A stretch of 64,000 bases of DNA, taken from Rutidosis leptorrhynchoides. Lineage: Eukaryota > Streptophyta > Magnoliopsida > Asterales > Asteraceae. The DNA lies in NCBI RefSeq assembly GCF_046630445.1, contig NC_092335.1, positions 6,801,501 through 6,865,500 of the forward strand. The letters are read 5' to 3'. Under the pieces are notes generated by a model. That model was not told the origin of the DNA and did not search any database. It saw only the letters and a list, made by a program, of their open reading frames with translations. Positions 17,271 to 30,635 of the stretch are shown here, piece by piece. The stretch's first letter is position 1, and the number at the start of each line of letters is the position of its first letter. Both the position numbers and the translations under genes were made by a program.

Positions 17271-18089
17271 CTAGAAAAGTGGCCCCCGCGATGCCGCGGT
17301 GCTTTTCAGGTTACATAATCATAGTTAACGTAGCGTTATGTATTTACGGAAATAAAAACGCTTTGCTACGGGTGTTTTTGAATACACGTCATTAGTACCT
17401 AGTATACCTAATGCCATATGCATTTTTAACGTCATGAAGATTGTGTAAAAAATGAAAACATCACCATCGATATGATGTAGGTAGTTTGGGTTGTTTATTA
17501 TAAGTGTATGTATATGTATTGAAGATAGCCCGAGGTGTTTAGCGTTTTTGAGAAGTGTCCGTTTCGCGTATAGTTAGTCCCGTTGGGTTCGTTAGATTTT
17601 TTCGAGTTGAACGGTGGTCTCGGAAAAATTTAACTCACACCGAGTGAGAAGATAGAGCCCGTTATAAATTCGGATGGAATTAGTTTTTTTTATTTTAATA
17701 AAATTATATATTTACACTTTCTACCCCTGAAAAAGTGTAAACTTGAGGGACCGTTGTGTAAATTGAGCAGAAGTTGAGGGGCCGATTGCACTGTAACGCA
17801 AACTCAAAACGACAATGTAAAATAACTGAAACGACAAAAATCTGGATGTGTTTTAGTATATAGTAAATTCGGGTGGAATTAGTTTTTTTTATTTTAATAA
17901 AATTATATATTTACACTTTCTACCCCTGAAAAAGTGTAAACTTGAGGGACCGTTGTGTAAATTGAGCAGAAGTTGAGGGGCCGATTGCACTGTAAACGCA
18001 AACTCAAAACGACAATGTAAAATAACTGAAACGACAAAAATCTGGATGTGTTTTAGTATATAGGTATAATATAATATAATATAATATGA
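17271..18089 (-). mobile_element. Non-autonomous Helitron with internal tandem duplication
   Basis: On the minus strand it starts A|TCATATTATATTATATT and then CTATATACTAAAACACATCC. It ends with a hairpin of CCGCGGCATCGCGG type, CCACTTTT and CTAG followed by T at 17271. A unit of about 197 bases is duplicated in tandem (about 17670-17866 and 17867-18062) with very few differences, so the duplication is recent. It starts only about 175 bases upstream of the eL15 start codon, close to that gene's promoter. Confidence 0.72.
17670..18062. repeat. Tandem duplication, ~197-bp unit x2
   Basis: Two nearly identical head-to-tail copies, each starting TTCGG(A/G)TGGAATTAG and ending TCTGGATGTGTTTTAGTATA, inside the Helitron. 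Confidence 0.9.
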
Positions 18090-18140
18090 TGTCTTCCTAG
18101 AGTAGTAGTGTATTAACCACATTAGTTTAAGACTTAGGAG

Positions 18141-18237
18141 CAAGGTTGAAAAAGACGTGAGACGGAGTCGAAACGTTAGCGACCTCAAAATGTCGCAACG
18201 GAAAAAACGAGTCGAAGCGGATGTTGACTAACGTTGA

Positions 18238-18303
<66 letters not shown>

Positions 18304-18521
18304 TGACCGTTTTTTCCGTCTTTGACCGTTTATTTCCATTTTTTCCGTCTTTGACCGTTTATTTCCATTTTTTCCGTCTTTGACCGTTTTTTAGCGTTGT
18401 TGACCGTTTTTTAAGCGTTGACCTTCTTTTTTGCCGTTTCAAGGCCCGTTGCAACGATACTAAGGCAAATCCGTTGCGGCGTCCGTTGCGTCGCCCGTTT
18501 CGGCCGTTTTTTACAACACTG
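18141..18521. mobile_element. hAT-like MITE with perfect 8-bp target duplication
   Basis: Flanked on both sides by CTTAGGAG (18133-18140 and 18522-18529). The ends are inverted relatives (CAAGGTTGAAAAAGACG and the complement of GGCCGTTTTTTACAACACTG). The interior holds an (AT)n run (18240-18298) and a minisatellite of about 28-bp units built on TTTGACCGTTTATTTCC (about 18302-18420). It has no coding capacity. The 8-bp duplication points to the hAT superfamily. Confidence 0.75.
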
Positions 18522-19344
18522 CTTAGGAGTGTCCTTTAATTTTACTCTCTCCTTCCTCTCTACTATTGTAATTTGCTACTATCAAATATCAATCGAATAT
18601 CAATAAAGCTATCTTTCATATCAATACTGAATTTCAGTTTGGTTACAAGAATTCATCGATTAATATGAATTAAAGAATTTCATAATAATTGGTATCAAAA
18701 CAACCCATCCACGGGAGGCATTATTATGATATCACATTGACATTGGCTAGGTATGAGACTGTTGATGACTTATAAGCTTGAGTGTTCACTTCTCCTTCAA
18801 ATTAGCTTCTAGGAGTGAGTTCTACTTTTGATTGACTTAATAATGATGAACATGATGATGATGATGATGATGCTGATTTCAATACCATTTATATTTTTTT
18901 TTCTACAATCACCCTAATGAAAATCATGATTTCATTTGAGTACTGTTCCATCTATGGACTATGAATGAAGTTCATCAGTAACCATTTCTATATCTCCTTT
19001 GACTATAAGTATTGGATTTATTTTTCAAAATTGTTTATTGTTAAAATTAAAATGTTATATATAAATATATATATATACATACTATTTAAATCAGTGTTGT
19101 TTGTAAACATTAGTGGTATTGATCCTCCAATTAGTTCTCACGATTTTTGGTGTTAGACATATTAGTTAGGCCCAAGTCCAATGATACTATGACATCTGGG
19201 TGGGAGTTAGATTGGATTGAGCCCTCAACAAGTATGATATAGCTTTGTAGTCCAGTTTCGTGGTTTTCAAAGTGTATGATACTATACTTTTTGCTGTAAA
19301 CTGAACCTTCTCTTAAGGTATCTTTAGCAGATTAACAAACATTG
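18522..19344. other. Intergenic, no gene seen
   Basis: Contains a short (GAT)n run at about 18850-18875. No coding sequence or delimitable element was recognised. Confidence 0.45.
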
Positions 19345-19669
19345 GTTTTTTTTTTTTAATAGAGATTGGGATCACCCGAGGGGGACTAAACCATCCATTG
19401 CGATCATCTCCCGTTTCGACTATGCCGATGCAGCGATAATAACCCCGCCCCCATCGCTGCCCGAGAGGAAACCTTGAAACCGATCCAAGGGCACGGCCAA
19501 GTAAAACCCCCCTCCCCTTTACCCCCCCAAGCGATATGGGAAAGGTGCCATGGGTGGATACTTCATGGCAGTGATGAAATTGTTTTTTTAATATGTAACC
19601 AACGGGGGTCGAACTCCTGACCTCCCCAAAAGGAGGCATACCACCAACCGCTGAACCACATCACAACTT
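19345..19669 (-). mobile_element. tRNA-derived SINE with 17-bp target duplication
   Basis: On the minus strand the head reads GTGGTTCAGCGGTTGGTGG (A-box-like), then AGGAGTTCGACCCCCGTTGG (B-box-like). A GC-rich body follows, with an A tail at the other end (T run at about 19346-19358 on the plus strand). CAGATTAACAAACATTG occurs directly on both sides (19328-19344 and 19670-19686). The duplication is perfect, so the insertion is fairly young. A 5'-truncated relative of the body lies at 31487-31675. Confidence 0.88.
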
Positions 19670-19745
19670 CAGATTAACAAACATTGTAATATAAGTTGTG
19701 GTGATGTAATTTATGTTTAATTTGTTCTGACGATGATCTCATTGG

Positions 19746-19983
19746 CAGTGGCGGTTCTAAAGGTTAAGGTGTGGGGTCATGGGACCCCACTACTTTAAAA
19801 AAATTTTATACTATATATTATTCAAAATGTATAGGACACTACTAAATTTAGTTATAGGACTCCATATATTTTTAAAATTTATGGTTTTTTAAAGGTAAAC
19901 ATCCACTAAAGTAACCTTAAAAAATAATTAGCTTTGAAAAAAAAAGATTAGGACCCCATTGAAATTTCATCATAGAATCGCTT
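19746..19983. mobile_element. Short MITE, probably hAT-like
   Basis: Begins CAGTGGCGGTTCTAAAGG and ends near ATAGAATCGCTTCATTG, which is an imperfect inverted relative of the start. The direct repeat TCATTGGCA flanks it (about 19739 and 19983). Exact borders are uncertain by a few bases because the repeat overlaps the termini. Confidence 0.5.
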
Positions 19984-19989
19984 CATTGG

Positions 19990-20438
19990 CATCTGATAAA
20001 TCTGTTTGGGAAGCTATCATGAACAATTGTGAGCTTATTATATTACTGTATATTTAATGTTTAAAGAATGGCATTTATAGTTGATTGTTTCTTGGGTGCA
20101 CACAGTTTGCAGCCAACAGGATATCAAAAAAAAGGTTGAATCGTCTGATAATTCAATTCCATGGTCTTTTCGACATTACAATGGTTCTCTTTTCGTGTCT
20201 TAAGTCTTGTTATAACTAAGTTACACATGATGTAATATTACTGCAAAAATACTCCTACTATATATTGGATAACTGTTCATGAAGCATAAGTTTCGTTGCA
20301 TAGGCAATTTCTAGTTGTTAGCAATATAGACATACCCACAGTTAATTAATGAAGTTTACAAATCTACCGCAAAGCTCTCCTATCATCTGGTTTATACTTC
20401 TAATAACACTTTTTTACTGTTGGATGAATCTTGAAATA
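19990..20438. other. Region 3' of the RPC4 gene
   Basis: Noncoding; probably includes the RPC4 3' UTR. No repeat or gene recognised. Confidence 0.4.
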
Positions 20439-23172
20439 TTAGAGCTGGTTAATGCTGTCCAACATGGAATCCACATCAGGAGTTACAATGGCTTTCTTAT
20501 CAACCGGCCCCAGCACACAGCAGTGTTTGCTTTCGGTATTCATTACTGCAACATCTTGTTGACATTCATCAAGTATACCAGGCGTAACCTACATAATACA
20601 TGTAGTGCACACTTACAATTAATATATGAAGTCTGCAGAAAATATCAAGATATGGTCCAAGAAACTTACATTGTAGATGATGTCACCAAGCTTGAGCTTG
20701 ACTGCACCACTTTTGTAGACCAGCATTTTGCCCATGTGCCCGTTGGGCAAGTCTTTTAAACCAGAGCCTTTGTTAGAAACATCTACTTTCGAAGAACCCG
20801 AGCTCTCGACTTTGTCTTTTCCCTTTACGCTAACTGTGGCTTGATTTGACAGCTTATCCAGGGGAAGTTTTTCAGGAAACTGGAACAACATCATCTTTTT
20901 TTCCTCGTTGTTCTCCTGCCCCTAATATCGACAAACTTCTTAGTATTGGTATAGTGACAAGTAAAAAAACAGGTTATACTCGGTTAAAAAAGTTGACTAA
21001 CCAACAGTCCAAGCTCCAAAGCAGAGTTCATCTTAGTTTCATCATGTTCCATCTCCTCCCCAAACTCTTTTTCATCAAGTACCTCTACAAGGAAATAAAT
21101 TTATAAAATTAGAAGGCGAAAATGGAAGACCATGATGAGCATGAATTTAGTTTAATTGTGTGATTTTAAGTGGAGAATTCATAAAACTGCACCTGGGTTA
21201 CCAGAGCCAAAAGGTCTCAAAGGAAGAGTAATGGGATAGTACGAATTCGGATCCTGTAATTTACACCAAGAAACGTGCAATTCTCAATTAAAACACACCT
21301 CCATAATCTTCCAAATTGGATAATAATATAAAGATGCGAAAAGTAAATAATTGTAACTCACCCACGGTTCTTTATACTCGGTATCACTTGAGGAATCAGA
21401 TTGATCATCTACCATCATTTTATCAATATCCTCATCTTTTGTAGCGACTGAGGATGATAGAGTGAGATTATTCTCAGAAGACAAATTCGGGCTTTTATTG
21501 CTATTCTCGCATTTCGGCTGGTCATGAGTTTTCGATGATCCAGTTCCTTGTGATGGTTTGACGTTGTCTGATGCTGCAATTTGTAACATCGCAAGTTAAC
21601 TCAAAAAGCTTTGTCTATTAATTAATGTTTGATGACAATGTTAAAAAAAAATAATTGTGAAACAGAAAATTACATTTCTTTTCCTTTTTAGGCCTCCGTG
21701 AGCCGAGGTGTTCCTGCAGAACACAAAAATACGATTAAAGGATGATTAATTGAAAACGAGATGAATAAGATAGATTGTTGACTTGATGGTTCAAAATTAA
21801 ATTTGTTCTGTTCCTATTAATTTCGTGTCATTCCTATGTTCTGTAGCAGCACTAACAGTTCGAGCCATAAGACAGTTATGAGTGTAATGACATGATGCTA
21901 GAAACAGGTTCATGGTGTAATCACATGGAATATCAGATTACTGAGACCTGGTTCATAGGAGGCTTAAGCACAAGAAAGGTAAAATAAGTGATATACAGAA
22001 TACTATAAATCTCCCTAGAAACTTTTACCCTTCATTTAGTGACAGAAGTTACCAAACTAATCAACAATTGAATTTATCTTATAATATCAGTAAAACTCAC
22101 TACAATTAATTACGTGTGACAGGCTGCAACAACATGAATAAGCCTAGTTCATGTTGTTGAAGATATTTGCCTCCAGACTTGGGACAAACAATTCGTGCCA
22201 GGGGGGACACATGGGTCTCAAATTTACTGATAAGTTCAAATAACTCAATAGAACCATCCGTTCTCGAGTACCTATAAGTAGTGGTCAAATTTTCAATATT
22301 GGAGCTCATATTTGTACTTGAACTTAAACTGTGATAAAAGTTCAATTTGACAAGGGGCTGAGTGTTCTAAGCTTGAACTACTCAATCAAAACAGTACTAC
22401 GAAAATCAATGAGCAGAACATCACTTTTCACAGAATAAACAATGTGAAAGTCAAACACAACACTTCATTGGTACAAGTATAGTACTTGGCAGAAGTAAGA
22501 TGGTAAAAAGGAGGTCGCTGTAAGTCGATAGGGTTAAGTTATAAGAACTTCAAACTGTCAACAAACATAAAAATTATTTAGTTATACGGTTCAAATATTG
22601 TGGTGACCGGGAAAGGGTTTAGGAAAAATCACGGATTAATTCGGTTAAGCAGTAAAAAATATTCGACCTCATTAGTTACTCACTAACTTAATTTTATCTT
22701 GAACTATACGGATTATCTTTTGTGTTTTATGTTTGGAAACCAAGTTGAAAATACATATACATATATTATATTAACTGAAGGAAAATACAAAAGAGAGATT
22801 TATTACATTGACTTTGCGAAGTAATTTCCGCTTGGTTTCAGCATCATCATCACTACTGTCACTGCACATGTGAAAATTACTTTACGTATTATTGAATTGA
22901 ATTATTGAATAAAATAAAAACATAAACCTGAATAAAAAAGAACTTAGAAATAGTACCATTTGGGCAACACCGGAGCAGTCTTCCGACGAGTTGGTCGTTT
23001 GGGCGCAAACTTCGGCTGTAAAATGAACAGTGTTCTTTTCAGATTAAGGATTCTGAATACAGATCTGAAATTTAAATATAAAATTATAAACATAAGTACG
23101 AATAGTTTATATGAATGAAGTTGAGACCTTCTTCGGAGTTGAAGATGGCGGTGCAGGTGGATCTATATCCAT
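20439..23172 (-). CDS. RPC4: DNA-directed RNA polymerase III subunit RPC4
   Basis: Nine exons on the minus strand: 23172-23128, 23015-22957, 22861-22807, 21713-21674, 21573-21362, 21253-21193, 21084-21002, 20921-20670 and 20588-20439. They total 957 nt, or 318 residues plus stop, with all junctions in frame and GT-AG. The N-terminus (MDIDPPAPPSSTPKK, then KFAPKRPTRRKTAPVLPK) is the basic start usual for plant RPC4. The middle is acidic and low-complexity. The C-terminal RPC4 domain contains HMGKMLVYKSGAVKLKLGD and ends with a CCVLG...VTPDVDSML stretch. In yeast and human, RPC4 (Rpc53/POLR3D) pairs with RPC5 in a TFIIF-like subcomplex acting in pol III initiation, termination and reinitiation on tRNA and 5S genes. 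The gene looks intact. The intron at 22806-21714 is the longest. Confidence 0.88.
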
Positions 23173-23971
23173 CGTCGGTATTTAGTGGAGATCGAGATCG
23201 GAGAGTAACGGCGAGATGTTCGCCGGAGATCTGCGAACAGCGGAACTAGGGTTTGGCAAGGGAAAAAACTAAAAATCAGTTGTTGCTGTTGAGATTCGAA
23301 CCTTAGACAATTGTGAAAATAAATCGCAAATTACCAATGATCTAGAGCCAAACTTTTAATAGCAGTCTAAAATAGTCAGCATATATCTGAATGTAAAGCG
23401 TTGTAAAATTTGTTAGTAAAAGTGTATCTTTTCTCGATTAATCATTGATGTGCTATTACCATATTAACTAATACACAAAAATGATGAATAGTATCAGGGG
23501 CAGTTTCATCTTTTTACCTATTTTACTGTAGCAACGGAATCATTGTAGTCCGTTAGCACTATAGCAACGGAATTACTGTAGCAACGAAATCACTGTAACA
23601 ATGGTACTGTAGCATTTTTTTTTCGGTTCGTTTACTGTAGCTGCTTTTTTTCCTTTATATTTTTCTCTACCCGTTAAAACAATTTTTTTTTATTTTTTCT
23701 TTTTTGGTTTCCTTTATATTTTTCTCCACAAAATAACGACTTAATTGCGCTAAATTTTTAAAAGTCAACAATTTCATAGCGAAACGCGGACATGCACGTA
23801 TATTATTAATTTAAAATAACATTTAAGTCTTTGATGGGTTATAGCTTTTAGTTCGACTCGAGTTGCGCTTCAACGACATCAGCGTTAGCCACGAAATAAT
23901 TTTACAAAATAAACGCAATAAAATACATTGAAAACCGAACCCCCGGCGCGAAGCGAGGGTTCCACAACTAG
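23173..23971. other. RPC4 upstream region and a Helitron 3' end
   Basis: The right part (about 23410-23971) ends with an imperfect hairpin (CCCCGGCGCGAAGCGAGGG), TTCCACAA and CTAG at 23968-23971 followed by T, which is a Helitron 3' terminus on the plus strand. A cluster of GTAGCAACGGAAT-like words lies at 23525-23600. I could not fix the 5' TC end; it must lie between the RPC4 5' UTR and about 23510. Confidence 0.6.
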
Positions 23972-24022
23972 TTTTTTTTTCTTCCTAAAGACTATAATTT
24001 ATTTACACTTACAATACTATAA

Positions 24023-27000
24023 TCTTACTATACCTTAAAAGAGAACTTTTATTAACAAATAAGTCTTCCTAATCTATCCTTTGATCACCATTAGATTAAC
24101 ATTGGACTTTTATCTACCTTTTGATCTAACGGTTCAAATTAATCCTGTAAAACCATTACTTAATCTAGAAATTGACTACTTAGTGGTACAATAATACCCT
24201 TTTTAAATAAATCCATATCAATTTGAATTTTGAATTTTAAATGCACCCTATAATTATGGAATGTTGACCAAAATTTTAAGTCTTCATTTGAACCATCCTA
24301 AAGTTTTGGGCAGTTTAATGTTTATCCAATATCCCTCCCATTTAAATCGATTGAATTGGATCTCCAATACCCCATTTCTTCTACGCTTTTGCTTCCCTTC
24401 CGATTATAGGTACACATCTGATGTCATCCAAATCAAAATTTCTTTCTAATTGTTTGCGATTACAACTCATTGTTCTTATCTTTTTTTTTTTTAATTTTAA
24501 ATTGCGCAGATAAGTGTAATGTCGTTCACTAATTAGGTTGTTATTGTTCAATCATAAGTTCATACCTTCTCCATTCGTGATCTTCACAAAGGAATTGCAA
24601 CCTAAAAAATCTGCTATCCGTGTGCAGCTATGATTCATGGCCATCGAAGCATTCCACTAGATGAAATTAGGGTTCACAAAATTTATTACGTATCCAAGAA
24701 ATCGACGGGATCCCAAAAATATTATGTATACGATCGAAGCGTTTCAGGGTATGTGTTTTGATTATTGATAGGGTTTTCTTTACCATACCTATTATCGTCA
24801 TCTTTGTACCGGTGGTATCTCCACCATAAATTCATCACTTACAGGTTCTGGTGGATTTCTTAGTTTTTTTTTATTTTTTTATTTTTTTTATTTGGAATTA
24901 ATATTTTTCGTATCCATGGAAGACATTCATCTTCATCTTCTTCGCTTTAATTGTTATATCCTTAATCTTAAATTTTGTTGTTATTTAATCGTACAGACTA
25001 AAACCTTAGGTGACCATTTTTAATTTTGTTTACAGATTTTGTTCACATGATGGATTTAGAAGATGATATCAGTGGCCAACGAAGTTGATTCTTATTATGA
25101 ACACATTATGGTAGTGGTGATATTTCGCTCTTATTCCAGGGTTAATATATGTAAAGGTGATTCAAACTCTTTGCTAAATTATAATATGTTACATATGTCT
25201 ATATAATTATGTATTCTATATATAATTTTTAATATTTACGGTGAAAAGATGTGAATGGATTCAATGGGTTTGAATCTTAAAGATTCAGTCAGTGGAAATT
25301 TATTGTTCTCCTGTAGATTTGATTGAAATCCACATAGAGTTTATTCCTGAATGATGAATTTCTAACTCTTTATCGAACTATTTTGGATGTGCTTTATTCA
25401 TATATGAACTTATTGCAAGCAGCTTTTATGCAAACCAATTGTTTATTATTTTCTCTATGCCAAATATTTGGGAGCCATGAAAAAAAATACCATGATTGAG
25501 TTACTGGAAGTTATATGGAGGCCTGTCATATGTAAGTTCAGGACCTGCCCTTCTTACTTATGTTGGATGCACCATTCATTTCATTTATTTCAAATTATTA
25601 TCAATTGGATGTTTGATAAGATACTATGTAAAATGAATTTTTATTGTCGAAAAGAGATGTGAGGTGTTGTATTTGTATTGATTTCAAGTTTTAATATGTA
25701 AGAAAATTTTAAGTTTATGCTAAAGTGTTGATGCAGAGATATACACAACTTATTATTGATCGATTAACAGCATGCCATGTTACTTGTGGGAACTGAATCC
25801 ATGCAAAAATGAGTAAGTTGTTACCTTTTACGCGCATTATATCTGAATCCATGCTATACTAAATCCATGCTATACTACATTCAGTAGTATAGCATTTGTT
25901 AACTGTGGTACAACTTGATTGGTTGTTGAAGCAGTATATATACCTTCTTGATATCCTCGGGTTCGAGTCTGTTCCATTCTTTTTTTAGTATTTGCTTAAT
26001 AATGAGTACTGGTTTATCTATGGCCACGTGTTATGTTTATAATTTATTTTCGAAGCAAAAAGTTCTCCATTGGCGTCTTCTTCGCAACACAGCTGTTCTT
26101 TGACCCATCATCTGTAGGTTTTTACCATCTTTTTATCTTCAGTTGTTATTCCTCATTTATTTCATCTTATTAGTATTGTGTATTTATTTATATACTCTAT
26201 AAATAAACCATATGAAGATATACATGTTTTTTTATTCATCTGTATTTTAATTTTAATTGCAGATTACAGATGCATATGAGATTATATGTTTAATCGATTC
26301 CACCTTATTCAGCAGCGATGATGGAAATCCTATTCAGCAGCAATGGTGAAAACCCTTACATATGTGCATCAAGTTCACCTTATTCATATACCATGAGGTA
26401 ACCCCTTACATCGAGTGCACCGCTGTTCAATTGTATTGATTGGGTCAATTAGATACCCGTTTGAAGGCATAGATTGCACGGTCAATTTCAGCTTAACTGT
26501 TGATAATCGTTTTCCTAGCTTGAAAAAGGGTTCGAATATATTCTTTTTGTGGAGTGGAGTAAATATGTGAGCTCTAGAACACTCTTCCAATCATTTTACA
26601 ATAGTCTGGTCACATTATGGTTGATCCGAGGGCGCTGATTCGATGACAAGGTAAATCATATGTTATGAATATCAGTGAACAAATAACATATATTGTATTT
26701 ATGCTGGTAATTTATATATAGGTTCAAATTGAGCGTACTACTTCATTTGAAACGCAGAACAGAAATGTCAATGGTTCCTTGAAATATATAGAATGGTACA
26801 AGCATCATAAAATAGCTTTGTAGATCAATGCCTTTGCCATTGTTAGTAATAAACGTTTTTTTCTTTACCTTATTTTCCAATCTTTATAGGGAATTAAACT
26901 GCTTTTATAGTTACGCACGTAATGTCTATATACTATTTATTCGTCGGTTGTAGGGAACACTTTACAAATTCGTTATATTGTGTATGTTATATTGAGTACT

Positions 27001-27660
27001 TTATGTCACCGACTAATGGTATTCATATGTTATGGTATGTTCAGGGTTTGCAAGGGTTGACATTAGTGGTCTGACAGTTTGTGATTAAAGGTTGTATCCA
27101 TTTCCTCTACAAGTAAAAGGTCACATGTATGTGTCTAAAGGCACTATGTTGCAATTAACATGGTCAAATCTTGCCGGGTTTAAAGTTGTACGATTAACGT
27201 GATAAAAATTACAGGGTAAAAAAGTCCTATATTGAACATCAAATGGAGTCAAACTCTCTTAACTCTATAGGGATCCTCAACCAGTAAGTGTATTTTTGTT
27301 ATTTTATCATATATACTATTCATATGTTATTTACAAATCTGAATCCAAATCGATAAGAGAATAAAGGTATTTCTTGATTGACCCATCAAATATGCAAAAC
27401 AATTACACACAAATAAACTACAAGTTTCCATTAATGAGATTAACACCATCAGGTAACAGTATTTCCCGTTGATGACATGTGTTGAGTATTGTTAAATCTT
27501 ACATCTAGGCATTAAGGTTTATATGCGATGGTTTTGGTACTTCTACAAAGGTGATGATATTGAGAGTTATACCTTAACAGAAGGTACTTCAATGAATAGA
27601 TGGTTGGTCGTTTAGGTTGTCATGTTTTTCCTGAGAATTACATTCATTTTAAATTTAGAT

Positions 27661-27696
<36 letters not shown>

Positions 27697-30372
27697 GTGT
27701 GTAAGATTCTTCCAAACGAAGTTTTTTTAATTCTCGAAATTGTAGAGATGATTACATATGATACTATCAGCAAAATCAAAAGCATTTTGATTGACCAAAA
27801 GTTGATTGATGGTTCAGATGCTAATGGAAGGGGAAAACGTTCATCTCTCTAATCTTCGAATTTCAGGTAAGCTACAAAACTGTTTTTTTTAAAGTCTAAT
27901 ATAGTGGTGGCTATATGGGTAGGATAACTATCGTGTTAGTAGGCTAAGCTTTGTGTGAAACCAAAACCATGATACTATGTAATACAACTATTAAAGTATC
28001 AAATTAGAATCCAAATGTAATAGTTAAGAAATAATATGTACATGAATGAAGACAATAATTCTGTTAAAACCTATTAGTTAGTTTTTGAGACTGTTATTTT
28101 AAAACGTAACAGTTGTTGGGGGTGTATATTAGATGATAATCTGCAAGCTTAAAATATGTGATATTATAGTGGTACTAATTGATAAATATAATAGAGGATC
28201 ATTCTCTGAGACCCTTTGTCTGCATGGATTGCATTTTGTTGTTGCAACTTGCAAGATTAGTGGTGTTTCTTATGAGTCAAACGGGTGGGGTGAACACATA
28301 CAATTGGCATTGCTTTAATGATATTTGGGTCATATATACATAGAAGCTACTGTCTATTAGTTTAATATATCAATACATTCCATGACATTTTATGACTTGA
28401 TGTTACATTGCAAGAGACTTTTGACTGGTTTGAGCAATCCAAACCATGTTTTTGGGACCCATTTCTCTTATAGAAGTTGACCATTTTAAGTTTGTATAAC
28501 TTTGTATATATAACCATTTAGGTCTGTATATGGATAGCCTTAAATCCGCTGATATATAAATATTGCAATCAGATATGATAGATTGGTAAACAGGTGGGTT
28601 GAGCCGGTAGGATATGGGTCAAAACTGGTCATCTTTTGTATTACTCCAAACATGTCGGGATGGGTTTGCCTTTAGGAGTTTGCGTTTTTATTATGATTCT
28701 TTTCACTTCAACAAGGTTTAGTAATTATTAAACTTTGCATAATAAATGTCAGCTTGGTTAATGTGAATTTTAACCCGTTATTCTTAAGGGTTTGCCTTGA
28801 CAAGCTGAAGCTTCTTCGAAGTTTCTTTTTGATAGCCGATTCTTGAGTTCTATAATGGCTATAAATTTTAACCTGCTTATCTTTGGATAGTGAAATGCAT
28901 TAGTATGGCCGTTTCTATGTACCTAATCAGGCTCAAAGAAAAAAGATGTGTAAGCTAAACTATATGCCTTTATAGGGTACATGAAATGCATCAGTATGGC
29001 CGTTTGCCCGTTTCCATGTGTGTAATCAGATTCCTGATTATATAGAAGTGTTAAAGTGGGCGTTTTAGGTGACGATTGAAATAAGGTTAATATAAGGTTA
29101 TAGGTGAACAGTGAAATAAGATTTGGGTCATGACTAATGGTGCAATCAAACTTACCGGTGACAGGTAAGGAGAGGCTCTTGCCTTTGCAATTGTTTTTAT
29201 TTCTCCCTTTAAAAAGTTTATTATTATTTTTAGTTGTTAAATAATAATTTTTGTTAAGATTGACTAATTGAGCAAAAACTGATTACTTTTGTATGCAATC
29301 ATTAGGGCAAATCAAATATGTTTGTCTTATAAATAATAGTTTGATCTTAGTAATAGTAATATGCATATCATCATAATGACTTTTTATTAAAGCAAGTGTG
29401 GATTATTGGAGTTGCTAATGGGATATAGCTGATTGACCAGAGTCATTTTTTTTTATGATGTGGTCAATGCAGGAAGATGTATAGTATGTCATCTGACTCT
29501 ACAAGATTTATTATTGTAGGTTATGAACATTTTATGAGTAGATTTTGATTAAAAAAATGTTTTTTCAAGAAGCATGTTATATCAAATGACATGTTTGGAC
29601 ATACCAAAGGTCTTGGTACTGAAATAGAGCGTCTTGGTATTCACATCTTTTTTTCCCTTATTTTCTCAAACATCTAATAAATTATTAAATGTAGTTTGTA
29701 ATATGTAGTTTATGACATTGTATGTATTGTCAACTTTTTGTGCATGTTTCTTGTGATTATATTACATACCTGTCAAAGAGCATTTGCACTCCATTGCATG
29801 GAGATCTTGCAAGGGTAATAATTATGATATAACCATACGAAATATAAAAGATCGGGCTATATTAATGTTATCAAATTGGATCAACCTCATTGACAGGGAA
29901 CGCACTTCATAGTTCAAATGAAGTACACTACTACTTTAAATTAATACATTGATTATAAACATTACTCGTCAATAAACCCTCACAAAGCCCCGCGAATTCA
30001 TGATCACCTAAAACGGTCAACTACTTTGTCAGATATGTGGAAAAGTACAATAAACCTTTGAGAAAACAGCACCAACACATGAAGATTATTTCACTTGATT
30101 TCACTTATTTAAATTTTAGGAATAATTGTTGCTAATCTTTTTATTGCAATTTCAATATGTAACGCATAATTCGCTATTATTTATTTCGTTATTTCTAAAT
30201 AATCTAAACATGCACAAATCATTCAAACTATTTGAATGTGTGACCCATAATTCATTATGAGTATAATGTACGTTCATCATTGTTGGTATATTTTGTGTAC
30301 ATTAATATACACCGTTTATTGTTCAACAAACATAACTACAAAAGTCCCGCGAAATCGCGGGTCTTTAACTAG
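24023..30372 (+). mobile_element. Large Helitron-like element, ~6.35 kb
   Basis: Starts A|TCTTACTATACCTTAAAAG at 24023. Ends with a perfect stem CCCGCGAAATCGCGGG, TCTTTAA and CTAG (30369-30372) followed by T. No Rep/helicase ORF is visible, so it is non-autonomous. The interior has no ORF above 76 codons, but it has many intron-like blocks (T-rich tract, CAG, short open piece, GTAAG), as expected of captured and decayed gene fragments; I could not name a source gene. A 34-base T run lies at 27661-27694. It may be a composite of more than one element, since only the two ends were identified. Confidence 0.6.
27661..27694. repeat. Poly(T) tract
   Basis: A homopolymer run of about 34 T inside the large Helitron; it could mark the tail of an antisense retroposed insertion, but no other trace of one is seen. 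Confidence 0.9.
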
Positions 30373-30635
30373 TATTAAAATTATAATTGAAATATGCTTT
30401 TCATCAAATACTTTAACTTGTGTCATCGATTACACATTATCAAAAAAATTATATTTTGACTTTCAATTTTAGATAATTAGGATCTAATTTACTATTATTG
30501 TGCATCAAGCATGAATTTATCTTAAGTAACATTAATAAGTTCTAGAGGCTAGCGATATAGACATACCAAAGTTCACTTTAAAACAGTTGGGCGATGAATG
30601 TGGACGTGTTAGAGTTGGTTGGTGGCTTCACTAAC
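30373..30635. other. Short intergenic segment
   Basis: No gene or repeat recognised between the large Helitron and the following MITE. Confidence 0.4.
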
